Assembly (NCBI GenBank): GCA_035041965.1
Contig: JAPYMA010001793.1
Span: 49,093 to 113,092, forward strand
Length of the DNA: 64,000 bases
Direction: 5' to 3'
From: Anisakis pegreffii
Lineage: Eukaryota; Nematoda; Chromadorea; Rhabditida; Anisakidae
The translations under genes and the position numbers were made by a program. The notes under the pieces are model-generated. The model saw only the letters and a list, made by a program, of their open reading frames with translations, was not told the DNA's origin and searched no databases. Below, one piece after another: positions 48,607 through 63,409 of this stretch (position 1 is its first letter; every line of letters starts with the position of its first letter).

Positions 48607-51600
48607 CGACCTGAAATGAAAATGATATTTTTAGGCAATGAGAAGGAGGAAGAAGGAAAGCTACAGTGAAGTATAGTGAAAACCACTCTGACGATTAGAT
48701 TATCAAAGTGGATTTTTGAATTGGATAAGGGGGAAAGCATACAATTCATTGTTTATTTGAATAGTTTCGAGATATAATCAACTTATTGACAACAGTTACT
48801 GATGCTGATTGAATATTTTAGGTGAACAATTTCATAAACATGCTGGGTTGACGGATAGTAAGAACGCATTTTGTTATGGATCATCCCATCATTCACTTTT
48901 TAACGATTTATCAAATAAAAAGAATTGTCACTAGAAAAAAGCATTGACACGAATGAAATTTTGTTAATATGATAAAACGATTCGAAGCTGAACTTTATCA
49001 ATTCAAGAAATGAACAAACTAATGGTTAAAAACGAATGAATGAGTAAATGAACAAATAAATTCCAAAAAACCACATTTCTTGGTTGAAATATGAATTTCC
49101 GAGAGGATGAATTCGGATTAAAGAAGAGTTTAAGGTGTTATCATGCTGATGCTATTATCAAAGAGAATTTCAGAAATACGATCTTCGTACGAATATAACG
49201 GATAGGAAGAAAGAAAACGAAAGGAAATAAAAGCGTTTGGTGGTTCGTCCATGTTCAGACGCAAGATGAAGCTTAAAGATGCTTATGAGATGGGATTACG
49301 CAATTGATCTTCTCGAGCTGCAGCAACATAAAGTTGATATTGCAGCTGTTTTGTCAGTTGATTATTATTGCTTCAGTTGTATGTAATGACTATGTTATAG
49401 ATAATAGATGAATGGCATGAAATGCTCGTTGTCTCATTCATATAACACTTCGTGATCTCTAACTCGCCTTCGATTCAGATAGACATCACTATCGCTAGCA
49501 AGCAATCTCACTTGGTTTGAGTTCACTTAAATCTTTAGAGTGATCAAGACCACGAACGAAGATCAACCGACCCAACAGCATATTAATAGCTTCAGTAGTA
49601 GTAGCAACAGCATCATCATCAGTCCGACCAGATATTTCACACACACAAACAAACTCTGAAGCGCGTTCACATTCATTCATATGTCCATCCATCCGAACCT
49701 ACTGCGCCCAACCGACAAAATACACGGCTGGTAATCAGCCGCTTGCTTGCGGCTGATTTTCGTTACTTACCCATCTTCAGTGATAACAGTGGCAGCACCA
49801 GCCTCAGCCTCAGGCTATCCGAACTTTTCAATGAGTTTTTACGAAAATCTCGAGCATTAAACCACGAGTGTTATACAGTTGAGCGCAATTTCTATCAATT
49901 CGCGTTATGTCTCGATCCAGCAGTGACTGCCTCAAATGAGAGAGAGCGAAGGAAAGCAACGAATAAGAATGAGTGCTATTTCATCAAGTATTGTCATCCT
50001 AGTTCGATTTGAAAGCTGAAAAAAAAAAAACATTATCATCAGCCACCGAATGAAGATAAATTCATCAAAGAGGATCAAATTTTCACCCGTTGACAAAAGA
50101 TATGAACACATCTCTCCCAAGCCCTGTCGAAAAAAACAGCGAATCGTTTCAGTTTATTTCGAATTCTGATTTAAGATTGAGTTTTCCCGATTTCGAACTT
50201 CAAGAACGAAACCCCAAAGTGTGATTTCCACATTTCAAATTCCGAATTGGAGGAGACGAATAGGGTACTTGAATGGGACTTATTAACATCTACCAACGAA
50301 ACGCATTACTTACAAAAAAATGCATCACGATGGTTGACGAACGATCGAATACCTCAAGCAAGAGAAGAAATGGATTAGTTGAAGTTATCAGTATTATCGA
50401 ATACATCAGAGTAATCAGCAGTCCGTATTCTAAAATTCCGTTTTGTTGAAGTCATTTGAAGATGATCCTGAGCAATTGGTCGATTAATGGATAGATATAC
50501 AAAGGTAACACAAATGCATCTGATAATCCACGAATCTTGCGATTGTTTCAAGGACAACGCGTACAGTTCGACTTGACCAAACTTTGTGTTTTCACCCACA
50601 ATTCATAACCACTGCAGTTTAACAGTTCAACAGATCAGTTGATCACTGGGCAGGCTGATATTGCAATTTCCGTTTAGAAGTGCAAAACGAGGATAGTAAT
50701 CGCCTAACGAGCAGTTGCGTACGCAAACAAACGCATTAAATAATCTCCTCACATGCGTGCCTCATTATGAAGTTTCACAGTTCAGCAGCACTCGTCAATC
50801 CACCGATTAATAGCAGCAGCGAAAAGAAATAACTTTCTTGAAATAACGCAATAAAGCTTCTACCAATGAATGTGGATTGAAATTAGAAAACATTTATTCT
50901 TTAATGCAACTTACATTTGTAACACGATGATTAAATAAATAAATAAATAAATGAAAAAATGCATCTAAAGAATAAGTACAATTAGGAATCGAATTGTTAT
51001 TAGAAATTTTTTCAATTCGGAATACAAAAAAACTCTATTTAATTAAAAAAAAAGAAAAACAAACAAGTAAAAACAACACACAATGAAAACATATTAAATA
51101 CTTTCCATAGCATTTGAGTATACTCGATTAGCACACTATCAGATTGAAAACAAACCGAAAAGCGTCGAATTGAAATGACACAATCAATGCATACGAATAG
51201 TAAAAATACTTCTACTTTTATGTTAACGGTGTTGTTGCTCTTAAAACAATATACATCTCTTTCAGACGAATTAATAGCTCATCTCTGTCAGTAGGTGAGT
51301 AAGTATCTGCTTCTTCACATGAATAAACAATAAATCAGCGTGGCACTCATTACAAAAATAAACGAAAACACAACGAAATACTACAAATGCAGAAAAAAAA
51401 GTCCAACAATATAGAAACAAAATTACAACAACAATAATAATAACAATAACATAATTGTTGCAAAAACTGGCCGCTGACTGGAAGAGAAAAACTGAAACAA
51501 AGATAAATCGTTACAAAATGGAATAGAAATATTTAAGCGAATAAAGCTTGCTGAAATTGATCGCTTCGAAGAACAGAAACGTAAAAATAACAATTTTAGA

Positions 51601-52371
51601 CAATAAATAAATTACAACAAAAGAAATGAACTTGAAATTGTCAAACGATGAAATTTCAGCAAAAAATTGAACAATAAAGTAACAGTTACGACACAAAGTT
51701 ACTAGTGCTGTAGCAGTTAACAATCATTTATTTAATCAATTTAAAAATCACATAGCTGGTCATGTGCATGCTGCAAACAAGCACGTAATACGTCCATCAG
51801 TCGATAAAATAAGACTTAACGACGAAAAAATAAAAATCATAAATTAATTGATTTTAGACGACCTCATTTACTAACAATATTATGATTATTATTACTGGCA
51901 AGATCAGTACGAGTTTTATAAGTATTTTTAGTCCCTAGCATTACTACATGACAAAGGAAATTATAATATTTGAACTGAACTGAGTTTGAGTCCCGCTTCG
52001 ACAGCAAAACTGATGACAAATGGCTACCAAGATAACGAACAAAAGAGAACAAACCGTATTTCATTTGTGTTAATTAACCGATATGGGTTTTCGAGGGTTC
52101 CAAAACGCTTCTAATTCATTTATCTCATGTTCGTAATGGACCTTTGAATGAGTTTGATTTAAAAAGTGAAACAGCGAGAAGCATTACTCATCATATGAAT
52201 CACTCAAGAAACAAGCCAAAACTGGAAGCTGTTTTTAAATAATAATTTATAACGGTGGAATTTGAAATACGAATAACGAACAGTCATTCTTATTAACAAT
52301 CAGTCAATCAGTAATGCATAATTCAACCTGAAGCATATCTGTCTGCCGTCCTCTTCGAATGAGCAGTTGCA
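48607..52371. other. Region between the Clc-like gene and the p38 kinase
   Basis: A reverse frame at 49692-49511 ends in a good donor (CCAA/gtgaga) and could be an upstream exon of the Clc-like transcript. If spliced to the acceptor at 48610 its frame would stop after two further codons, so it would be leader or a short upstream ORF. A perfect 10-bp stem with a six-base loop lies at 49733-49758 (AATCAGCCGC). The rest is AT-rich, including the tail of the p38 transcript at its right end. The remaining small frames are unsupported. Confidence 0.4.
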
Positions 52372-55077
<2,706 letters not shown>

Positions 55078-55080
<3 letters not shown>

Positions 55081-55094
55081 TCTAATCAACGCTG
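55078..55094 (-). promoter_or_regulatory. Candidate trans-splice acceptor of the p38 gene
   Basis: On the reverse strand GAATGTTTCAG ends at 55092 and the start codon follows 11 bases later. No upstream coding exon is needed. The very short leader fits spliced-leader addition, but a UTR intron cannot be excluded. Confidence 0.45.
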
Positions 55095-55110
55095 AAACAT
55101 TCTCGAATTT

Positions 55111-55184
55111 GGTCTCTGTCACTGAAGTCGAAAAAAAAAGACTTGCACCAGTAAGTCTTTTTTTTGACTTCAATGATAGAGACC
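55111..55184. repeat. Inverted repeat just upstream of the p38 acceptor
   Basis: Arms 55111-55144 and 55153-55184 (GGTCTCTGTCACTGAAGTC and its near complement) flank an 8-base loop. They differ at about three positions and by two bases in a poly-A/T tract. The structure lies in the outron or 5' intron, 17 bases from the acceptor. The frame that reads through it (to ATG 55203) is not considered the true N-terminus. Confidence 0.8.
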
Positions 55185-56085
55185 AATTTTTCCAGCACGG
55201 CAAATACCTTCAAAGGCTTACGTTAATCTAGAACTTATGATTGACACAACATCAGAATTCAGGTTAATCAGATCTGGCTTGAAATGTCTCTCAATGAGAC
55301 ACCAAACCATACGGTTATGACAACACAACCAACGGTGATACTCCAGAAGAGCACGTCTTCAATCCCGCTAGCATGCACAGGTGAAACTATATTATCAGCA
55401 TGCAGCACGTATGATAAGGTGTGGATAACTCCCTTGCCTCAGCAAGCCGTGAATCAGTTTCAATGACTACCAGTAAAAATCGCCCGAAAGGCTTAATCTA
55501 ATCTTGGCCTGAACTTGACCTCTTTCTCTATCGTTATCCCAAAGGGATCTATCTATAGCGTGTGCACATTTCTAATCGTGAGTCTTACTTGAGTGGATGA
55601 GGTTACAGGGCATTCGGATGCTTCCTACCGAATCTTGACTAGCTGTATGCTTCTTATGGGTTCCAGTTTTGGAACTATGCTAAAATTTCAACTCGTCCAA
55701 CCAGGTAGTTATCTACACAATGATAGCCGATGGCTGTGGAAGAGAACGCCAACCAACAGCTAGTTCTATGCGGTCTGGGCCGAACTAAGCAATGGGCGTG
55801 TACCAGGGCAGCATGAAGATAGAGAGAGAGCGACGCGTCAGCGGTTTTCACACCTCTCGAAACAGAGGAGAGCACGTAATAGACACATAAAGGAATGGAG
55901 AGAAGAGATCGACGATGGGTGCGATTGAAGCACAATCAAGCAATGGAAGTATTTGAGATACTGCAAACCACATTTCATGACAAATCATGCGCAATCGGGT
56001 AAATTTTGAAAAATCTTATGAGAAACCGTTCTCAGTTTAAAGATTGTTCTCAGAGATCGACTCACTGAAGTGAAGATATTCATGA
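55185..56085. other. Intergenic region upstream of the p38 gene
   Basis: No supported gene. Short open frames on both strands (55284-55466 forward, 55935-55675 reverse) have no splice context. The p38 promoter is expected here, but no specific element can be named. Confidence 0.4.
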
Positions 56086-56620
56086 ACACTTTACCTAACG
56101 CACTTTGCCTAACGGCAATTTTGCCTAATGGGCGTGCTCGTATCGGTGCGAGATTGTTAGACGCACCCGTTCAGAGCATGTTGGGAATGTTCTGAACTGA
56201 TGCGTTTATCAATAAATGACTTATTTATAAACTCCTCTATTCTTGTGGGAAATGTGTTATGTATGAATGCAAACATAGTTCGTTGAAGGAGACTGCTGAA
56301 GCAAGCTGTCCATCAGCGGTGATAAAGCCCATTGTTTGCTCTTCGTAACTTCATTGGTCAAAATTTGACTTTGAAGTCATCAAAATCACTAACGTTTATA
56401 GGTACAGGTGTTCTAACAATAGCCGCGCGATGGAAATTCCCAACATGTTCTGAACGGATGCGTCTAACAATCTCGCCCGCCCATTAGGCAAAATCACATT
56501 AGGCAAAATTGCCATTAGGCAAACTCCATTAGGCAAAATTGCCATTAGGCAAACTGTCCTTAGTCAAAACGTCTTTAGGCAAATTGTCCTTAGGCAAAAC
56601 GTCTTTAGGCAAATTGTCCA
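56086..56620. mobile_element. Foldback element with arms made of TTAGGCAAA subrepeats
   Basis: Left arm (about 56090-56188) and right arm (about 56433-56619) are inverted copies sharing, beyond the subrepeats, a block around CAACATG, GTTCTGAACGGATGCGTCTA and CAATCTCGCC. The right arm carries eight exact TTAGGCAAA units and one variant spaced 12-20 bases apart. The left arm carries two exact and one variant unit in the complementary orientation. The extra units on the right suggest expansion after insertion. The reverse open frame with repeated LPKD peptides (56831-56529) is produced by these subrepeats. Confidence 0.75.
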
Positions 56621-56837
56621 GGTACCACTTATAATACAGTTTAATGTTATTATAATGCTGTAATACATAATCCATTGAGTTTAACAAATAAACTGGAGAC
56701 ATATTCAGTTTCCATAATTTGTCATGATATTGCGGTTTTCTGAGCTCGTGTTTCAATCCGGCAGGTGATAAAAGGTTAGACAAATGATTGTTGATTCTAG
56801 ATATTGAACTGTTTCGGAAAAATAATTCCACGGGGTT

Positions 56838-57015
56838 GGATGATCAAGTATGAGTTGATCGAGGATGTTATTTTCATCAAAACTATGCAGCATGAGCGAC
56901 TTGTTGCAGGTTATCACGTTATCAAAGAAAATAGATGGACAGTGTGTAACAAATCGCTCATATTGTAAAGTTTTGATGAAAATAACATCCTCAATCAACT
57001 CATAATTGATTATCC
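56838..57015. repeat. Inverted repeat with 68-bp arms
   Basis: Arms 56838-56905 and 56948-57015 are largely complementary (block GAGGATGTTATTTTCATCAA in full) around a 42-bp spacer. The outer ends read GGATGATCAA and, complemented, GGATAATCAA. This is a compact foldback or MITE-like unit lying between two other elements. Confidence 0.8.
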
Positions 57016-57107
57016 AATCTCCGGTCCTGCTTAACTACGGTAACGGGAGTATGTGTATGATTATTAACGTCGATTGGAAGCATTCAACTAGATACATGCA
57101 TGAAATA

Positions 57108-57371
57108 CGATTATCGGCACTTTTTTACTTTGGGGGGAGGGGGGTCGCACGCAAGCAAGCTTGCGCATGCCACGCCTACTGCGCATGACCTCAGCCTAAG
57201 GTGACCTCAGCCTCATCTAAGCATAACCTCAGATCGCTCGATGCTACAACAGAGGCTAGCAAGCCAGCTCAGGCTTAGGCTTAGGCTGAGACTACGCTTG
57301 GGCTGAAGCCATGTGCAGTGGGCGTGGCATGCGATCCCCACCCCCCCAAAGTAAAAAAGTGCCCGATTATC
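57108..57371. mobile_element. 248-bp MITE with perfect 8-bp target-site duplication
   Basis: The element is 57116-57363. Its termini are identical inverted repeats of at least 22 bp (GGCACTTTTTTACTTTGGGG and on), and similarity continues inward through GCATGCCACGCC. It is flanked on both sides by CGATTATC (57108-57115 and 57364-57371), an exact 8-bp direct repeat. An 8-bp duplication fits hAT-type insertion among others. The interior is rich in CTCAGCCTAAG-like words and has no coding capacity. The exact duplication suggests a young insertion. Confidence 0.88.
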
Positions 57372-57480
57372 CACAACATATGTCATTAAAATAAAAATTG
57401 GAGATATAAAACTGCGATATGCATACTTACTGACAGCTAGCAAACACATTTATTCTCATTCTTGAGCCAGGGTCTTCAAT

Positions 57481-57676
57481 CGGGAGTAGTATCCCCAGGG
57501 TTAAATGACTACGGTGACTAGCCACACACACAGTTAATACAACCAACGGGAGTAGTACCCACAGAGTTAAATGACTACGGTAATCAGCCACGCCCACAGT
57601 GAGGGCAACCAACGGAAGCAGTACCTGCGCGGTTGAATGACCACAGTAATTAGCTGCGCCCACAAATTATGACGGT
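57481..57676. repeat. Tandem repeat, three copies of a 66-bp unit
   Basis: Copies begin at 57481, 57547 and 57613, each opening CGG(G/A)AG(T/C)AGTA and containing TTAAATGACTACGGTAA or a variant. The period is a multiple of three, so a reverse frame stays open across it and reads as a 22-residue hydrophobic repeat. That frame is probably a by-product. Confidence 0.85.
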
Positions 57677-59600
57677 TAGCCATGCCCGCACCCAACGAAA
57701 ACGTTATGAATCGAGTACGCGCAGAGTTGGAAAATCAGAAACGGTCACACACATTTATCCGAACAAGTAACGAGGAATGTTCAGTGCTGATTCATTATTT
57801 ATGTTAATACTATGTTATAAGTGTCAGATCACAAATAGCAAACTGCTCCAGTATCCATTGTTATTGTGTACTTATGTTCACGAATTACCTCACTCATTTT
57901 TCGTTTGATGGAAAGAAAGATGAGCACGCAAATTCAGAAGCGCTGTCCAAATTCTGCCCAAGATTTTGATATGACGTCCGACGAGAAATGGAGGTTTTTC
58001 CGATGTTACATATGCTATACAAAAAAATTCAGCAGAAGTCAGAGACGGCAGCTTTTTCTGTGCGTACTACTGATTTTCAAACAGCGATATTCACCCTAGC
58101 TTGCCGATCTCATCGTAGGAATTCACGTTAACATGCATCGCACGTCACACCATAAATGCTCTGCTCGCTGTATTGTTTTGCCATTCCTATTCAATGCTAA
58201 ATGACATGTCAAATGTCATTCATAAACTCTGTCTCCTTTCGAGAGAATCTATTACCTTATTCCAGAATTCTTGTTTCTTATCCTATCGTCATGTTCCTCG
58301 AAAGAAGCTAACTCATTCCTCGAGAATTGTCTCACTCTAAGTTTTTTCTTACTTAAATTTGTCTCACTAAGACTGTAACATGTACTGCACCTGAATTCAC
58401 TCGAACCCATCGACGCGAAACTACAGCAAAACAAGTTGTGTTAAGTGTGCTGTATGTGTGATGTTCCTCAAAACAACTTAGGTGTGCAATCTTCTCATGA
58501 AATGTTCCTCAATTCATGGTTAATCATTTGAGTTACACTTTGCTAAATCGCTAACAGTGTTTTGCATTAGCAAATTTTTCAAAATGCCTTCTCACATCGA
58601 TGCTGCACTTGAATCCACTCAAACGTATTGGCACGAAACTACAACAATTGCCGCCACCACAATCCTAAACTCGACAGATCCTGACAAATCGTTGATCCTT
58701 TCGGGCGATTTCAGTGTAATGTGTGGTAACACGAGGAAAAATATTTATGCAGCTGTCGCGCCACGCACCATTGATACTTTCAAATTTATCCAAATCTCAG
58801 CAAAGTTATGAGTTTACGTCCAGGCAAGAGCTTCAAATTTGGGACTGCCCCTATCATGTGACGTCGACTTACACCTGGGTAGTTTGTGCGGGTTCTTAAC
58901 GCATTTTGCGATTCTCTTTCAAACACTGAACGCCAATAAATTATGCCTAGCAACACCTCCCCTCATTATGCCTGAAGCGACAGCATAAAAAACACGGTAA
59001 TAATCAACAAAGGATGAACAAAGTGATGATGGCACGAAAACAAGAAATAATCACATCAACGACACAAAATAATCACGTAAACAACAACAGCAACAGAACA
59101 ATTAAACAAATATTCACATAAGCATGGAATTTCAATGGCTACATCCAATCGGATAATCCAAAACAAAATAACATGAACACATTCTAAAGAACACCTTAAA
59201 AACGATACAGAATCAAGCGAGCTGCAATCATTTTGGCTCAACTCAAAATAAGTTTGAAGACAGGTAAAGCTATTGATAAGTGAAGCTTGACTCAGGCCAC
59301 GTCTCCGTCTGCACAAGGTATGCGAACAATCCGAGAAATGCTATCTGCCTTTCTGTTCATCAAGTTGTCATCTGAGTGATCCAAATATAAACTATAAGAA
59401 AATTTCATAATATTACCCCAAAGCTACTATTTCCAAAATACCTTAATGGAAACATACACATCAGCTCATTAGAAGCCTGAGAAGACCTTATGGAAGCGAT
59501 AAAGAGAAAACTTAGACTATATGCACGGATCAAACTGGATTATAAACAACAAAGGCAATGACTTTAAAATTTCATGGTATTTAAATATCACTACCTTACT
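57677..59600. other. Intergenic region without a supported gene
   Basis: Small forward frames (57866-58099, 58557-58811) and reverse frames (58434-58252, 59316-59056) occur, but none shows a splice chain or a motif I recognise. Confidence 0.4.
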
Positions 59601-59616
59601 AAATTGAATGCTTCAC

Positions 59617-60905
59617 ATCCCATTAATGGATTTCTCAAAGTTATTAAGCACCTTATTAGCATCTATCACAGACAATACCTGCACTGGCAATGGAAATAAG
59701 GATGTCATCATAGAATTGTAGGAATGCCATCATGACACTAGCTAATAGATAAGCTTCGGCGAGTAACCATAAACATCTGAGAGATTTCTCTTCATAACGC
59801 ATTTAATAACACTGGAAGTTTATTCCAGCTGTTATTAAACAGCACTACGAGGAAAACGTTCTTCGAGTCACCAGTCAGCGACTCGACTCTACAGGTGAGT
59901 GATCCAGGCGAACTTTCCAGACCTACCGCTAACTTCATAAGGCGATTCATACCCTACGTTCGTCAAGCTCATTTTCATAGGGATTCTTTTTTCTCATATG
60001 CCAGTATAGCTATTTAAAACAAAACTGAAGCAGCCATAATTCTTCTCCTCCCATTCCGATGGATTTCTAGAAGTCATCAAGGACCTTATTAACATTTGTG
60101 AGAAACAATAACTGCACTGGCAAGGGAAATAAGGATACCATCATGAATGTGTATGAATGCCATCATGACACTAGCTAATAGATAAGCTTCGGCGAGTAAC
60201 CACAAACACCTGAGAGACTTCCCCTTATAATGCATTTAGCAACATTTAGACTGAGTGGAATGATTTCATGTGTGCAGCCAATGGTCAACCCGATGACAAT
60301 TCTCCCCTGTTAAGGGAAAGAGCGCACAATGGGTCCGGGAACCCCCGTTACCTGAGCAAATGTACGAAGACACTACTCAGGCCAACTTACGCGCAGGCCC
60401 TATCCCCGGTCAAATCGGCGCCTTTCCCGGGCCGGGAACGCCCGTAATATACTCCGAAGAATGAATGCTAGCGATGCTCGGGTAAATATCGCCTGCACAT
60501 TTTGAGTTGTTTCTCCCCGATTCGCCGAGATTCTTAAAAAGCATGGCGGGGAACGCCTGTCGCATTTACCCAAATCTAGCCCCTCTTGTTGGCAGCTCGA
60601 CGGGTTGGGATCACCCACGCAACCAAAATATGCTTTTTAAGAATCACCATTGGCTACATGCAATCTATCATTGCAACATTAGTCTAACGCAACCAAAATA
60701 TGCTTTTTAAGAATCACCATTGGCTACATGCAATCTATCATTGCAACACTACATAACACTACGAGGGAGAAGGTCTTCGAATCACCCATATAGCAACTCG
60801 ACTCTACAGGATAAGTGGTCCAGGCGAACTTTCCAGACCTACAGCTAACTTCATAAGGCGATTCATACCCTACATTAGTGAAACTCAGTTTTAGAGGGAT
60901 AGTTT
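59617..60905. repeat. Two copies of a dispersed element, the second split by a GC-rich insertion
   Basis: The first copy (59617-59990) has two parts: A, containing GCTAATAGATAAGCTTCGGC, and B, containing CCAGGCGAACTTTCCAGACC. The second copy repeats A at about 60050-60248 and B at about 60756-60905, but about 505 bp of different, GC-richer sequence lies between them. The simplest reading is one duplicated element whose second copy later took a nested insertion. No protein-coding domain is visible in either part. Confidence 0.75.
60617..60748. repeat. Exact tandem duplication, 62-bp copies at a 70-bp period
   Basis: Positions 60617-60678 and 60687-60748 are identical (starting ACGCAACCAAAATATGC), separated by 8 bases. 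It sits at the right-hand edge of the nested GC-rich insertion. The forward frame 60507-60710 spans it and is not considered a gene. Confidence 0.9.
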
Positions 60906-62370
60906 TCTTGTTATCATGTGCCAGTGCAATTATTATCAACACCAGTCAGAGCTCCTCCCGCAACAAATTAATTATTCTCTCATGTGATACCTCTATCTCT
61001 ATGGAGCAATGAGTTCCTGGAGCTTGTTTCTCAGCCATGGCTTTACTAAGTTACTGTGTCAGATTTTGCATATAACTAAACATCCTCTAAATCGTATGCT
61101 AACGTGCCTCACAGTCAGGTTGAACTAACATTTCATCAAGTCAAGTCAAAGCCTAGTCAATTCATATCTCCGTCAGCTGGAACCTTTGTAAGAAGCTAAA
61201 AGCCAGGTTTAAGTCGAGGCCAGTCAATCTCAAACTTTTAATGCTAAGTCAAATGTCAAGCTAAGTCAAATCAATTCCTTGCCAAGCTAAGTCAACTATC
61301 AGCAAATGTGCTAGTCTCGCTAGAGTCCAACATATGTTCACGTAATAGAGTCCACATTGGGGTGGGAGGAGGAGGGGAATGACGGGATGCACAGAATGAA
61401 AAAAATTTCAATTAGGTGGGATGGGTTATACATAAGGCCAGTCCAAGTCCCTACCTCTGGCTCCGGAGTTAAGCGGGTCATTACGTGCCGCATCCCTCCT
61501 TCGCCCTACCCACAACCCTTATAAAATGTTTACAATATTGACAACAGCGACTGATGGACAAAATGAATGAGTAAATGAATAATATAAACAGTCATGACAA
61601 TTTGTGACAATGAGCATTAATATATGCACACACATCAATTAATTCACAGTATTTAATAAAATTTAGAAAACGAAATCCAATAGGCAGTAATCTGAGTCAG
61701 AATTTATTACATTTTTCCTTTGATAACAAATTGTTTCACATGCGACTTTTCCATTTTCAAGTGGTGGTTGGTAATACCAGTTCACTACCCGCTAAACTTC
61801 TCAGCATATGACAATACAGTGATTATAACAATAACATGAAACAATAATGATAACATAGCGCAAATAACATCAACAACTGAATTAAAAAGCACTAAAAATC
61901 CCCCCCCCAGTTAAAACATACGAGGCATTATAAACATCTTCACAAGTTTATGAACGACAATGATAACACTCAACAATGAACTATAATGTTTGCCACTGTA
62001 TTGTCATCTATTCTTAATTAGTCAAATGCATATAAAGCATGATTTACAGATAATCAACAGCAATTACAAACATAATCCACAATATTCGTCAATGAATTAA
62101 ACAATAAAAGAATGAAGTATGCAAAAAATATGAAATATGTAAAAAAAGTGGTCACTGACCACGACTTAATTTTATTCTGTGTCCCTAAGTTTAAGTTTGA
62201 AACTACTAACCTGGCGCTTCTTTGCGCTACGGTGTCATATTTGTTGAAAAGATGATTGTTGTTGATACATCGATGGGATATTGTTGAATATTGATATTGA
62301 TATTGAATATGTTGAATATTGTATATGTTGATACATCTGTGAATGTTGACATGCTGAATAAATCCATGGG
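60906..62370. other. Intergenic region, partly simple sequence
   Basis: It includes repeated words of the AAGTCAA type (61140-61310), a GC-richer patch at about 61350-61510, and GATATTGA-like simple repeats at about 62270-62340. No supported gene. Confidence 0.4.
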
Positions 62371-62371
62371 A

Positions 62372-62858
62372 CATTGATAAAATTCGTCAGTGAATTGAAA
62401 ACACCACGTCGATCGAATGTCATCAGCCCATCATCGCCGATTGTCATGTCTGTTATCCGGTTGAGATCGTCTGCACGTGATTCTACCTAGAAATGGATGA
62501 TGGTTTAATGCTGACAAGATGTATCGTTTTCAGGCAAACATCGATTGCTACTTTATCCAAAATATCAACATCTCTATCAATACTATGTCTGTTATCACAC
62601 AACTGTTTGATACATCAACTCATTTAACAGAGAATATTCACACAATATCCATACTTACTGAATATGCGATAGATTCCTGCCAGATCAAGAGAAATTAACA
62701 ACATTGGTTGACAATAAAGTCATTTCATATCACCAACAAACAAATTAAAACCCACAGAAATGATTCAATCCCTCACCTTTGATTCGAAGTGACGATCAAA
62801 GACAGAATCGTTTAAACTGTCACGTTTTGTCTGCTCAATCACCTCTGCTCTGGAACAT
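62372..62858 (-). CDS. Two exons of an unrecognised reverse-strand gene
   Basis: A first exon at about 62857-62786 lies between the acceptor GTTCCAG and a GTGAGG donor and encodes a charged stretch including VIEQTKRDSLNDSVFDRHF. It joins in phase zero to a second exon starting at 62487 after TTTCTAG, which encodes RADDLNRITDMTIGDDGLM and FNSLTNFINV. The second exon may end at one of two donors near 62415 and 62384, or run on into simple-sequence DNA. The product is hydrophilic and I recognise no family. Both the 5' and 3' parts of the gene are missing from this model. A start may lie at 63884. Confidence 0.5.
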
Positions 62859-63409
62859 TGTTAAATTATTAATTTGTAGTTTTGCTCAAATTCATTTCAA
62901 TACAATCCGAGCGATTCAATACGGTCATCACTGATAAGTTAACCTCAGATGTTACCAATTTTCCATACCGAATAGAGCGGGTGAACTCCAGTGGTGATAA
63001 AATATTAATAAAGTATCATTGGTAATACATTACCAAACATTCTCGCACTTCAGCAAATAACTGAATCCAAAGTTTGCGTTAAGGTGATCATTGTTGACAA
63101 TAGCAGTCGCCTTATTATATTTTCTTTAATCCACTTAATCATCAACCTAACAAGCGATATGATACTAAAAAACGTGAAAACTTGGAAGGTTACATGAACT
63201 CAAAATACGTACGGCGCAATTATGAATTGCACCAGAACAAACAAAATTCATGAACAACACATATAAACGTGTATCACGCACCACCACTCTACCGCACAAA
63301 ACATAAATGGCAAAAGTAAATGATTACTGAATGAGTAAGGCAATCAAAGAGACATGATCTGGTGTGATCAATTGGTTGGTACCTTTAACAGATCGATGAA
63401 ATTCATAAT

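Noticed and set aside
49733..49758. Perfect 10-bp stem with six-base loop, like a bacterial terminator
   Set aside because: No T-tract follows it and nothing indicates prokaryotic DNA; noted only as a hairpin.
61350..61510. GC-richer patch containing GGAGTTAAGC, considered as a 5S rRNA fragment
   Set aside because: Only about 12 bases resemble the 5S internal promoter; the rest does not fit 5S length or structure.
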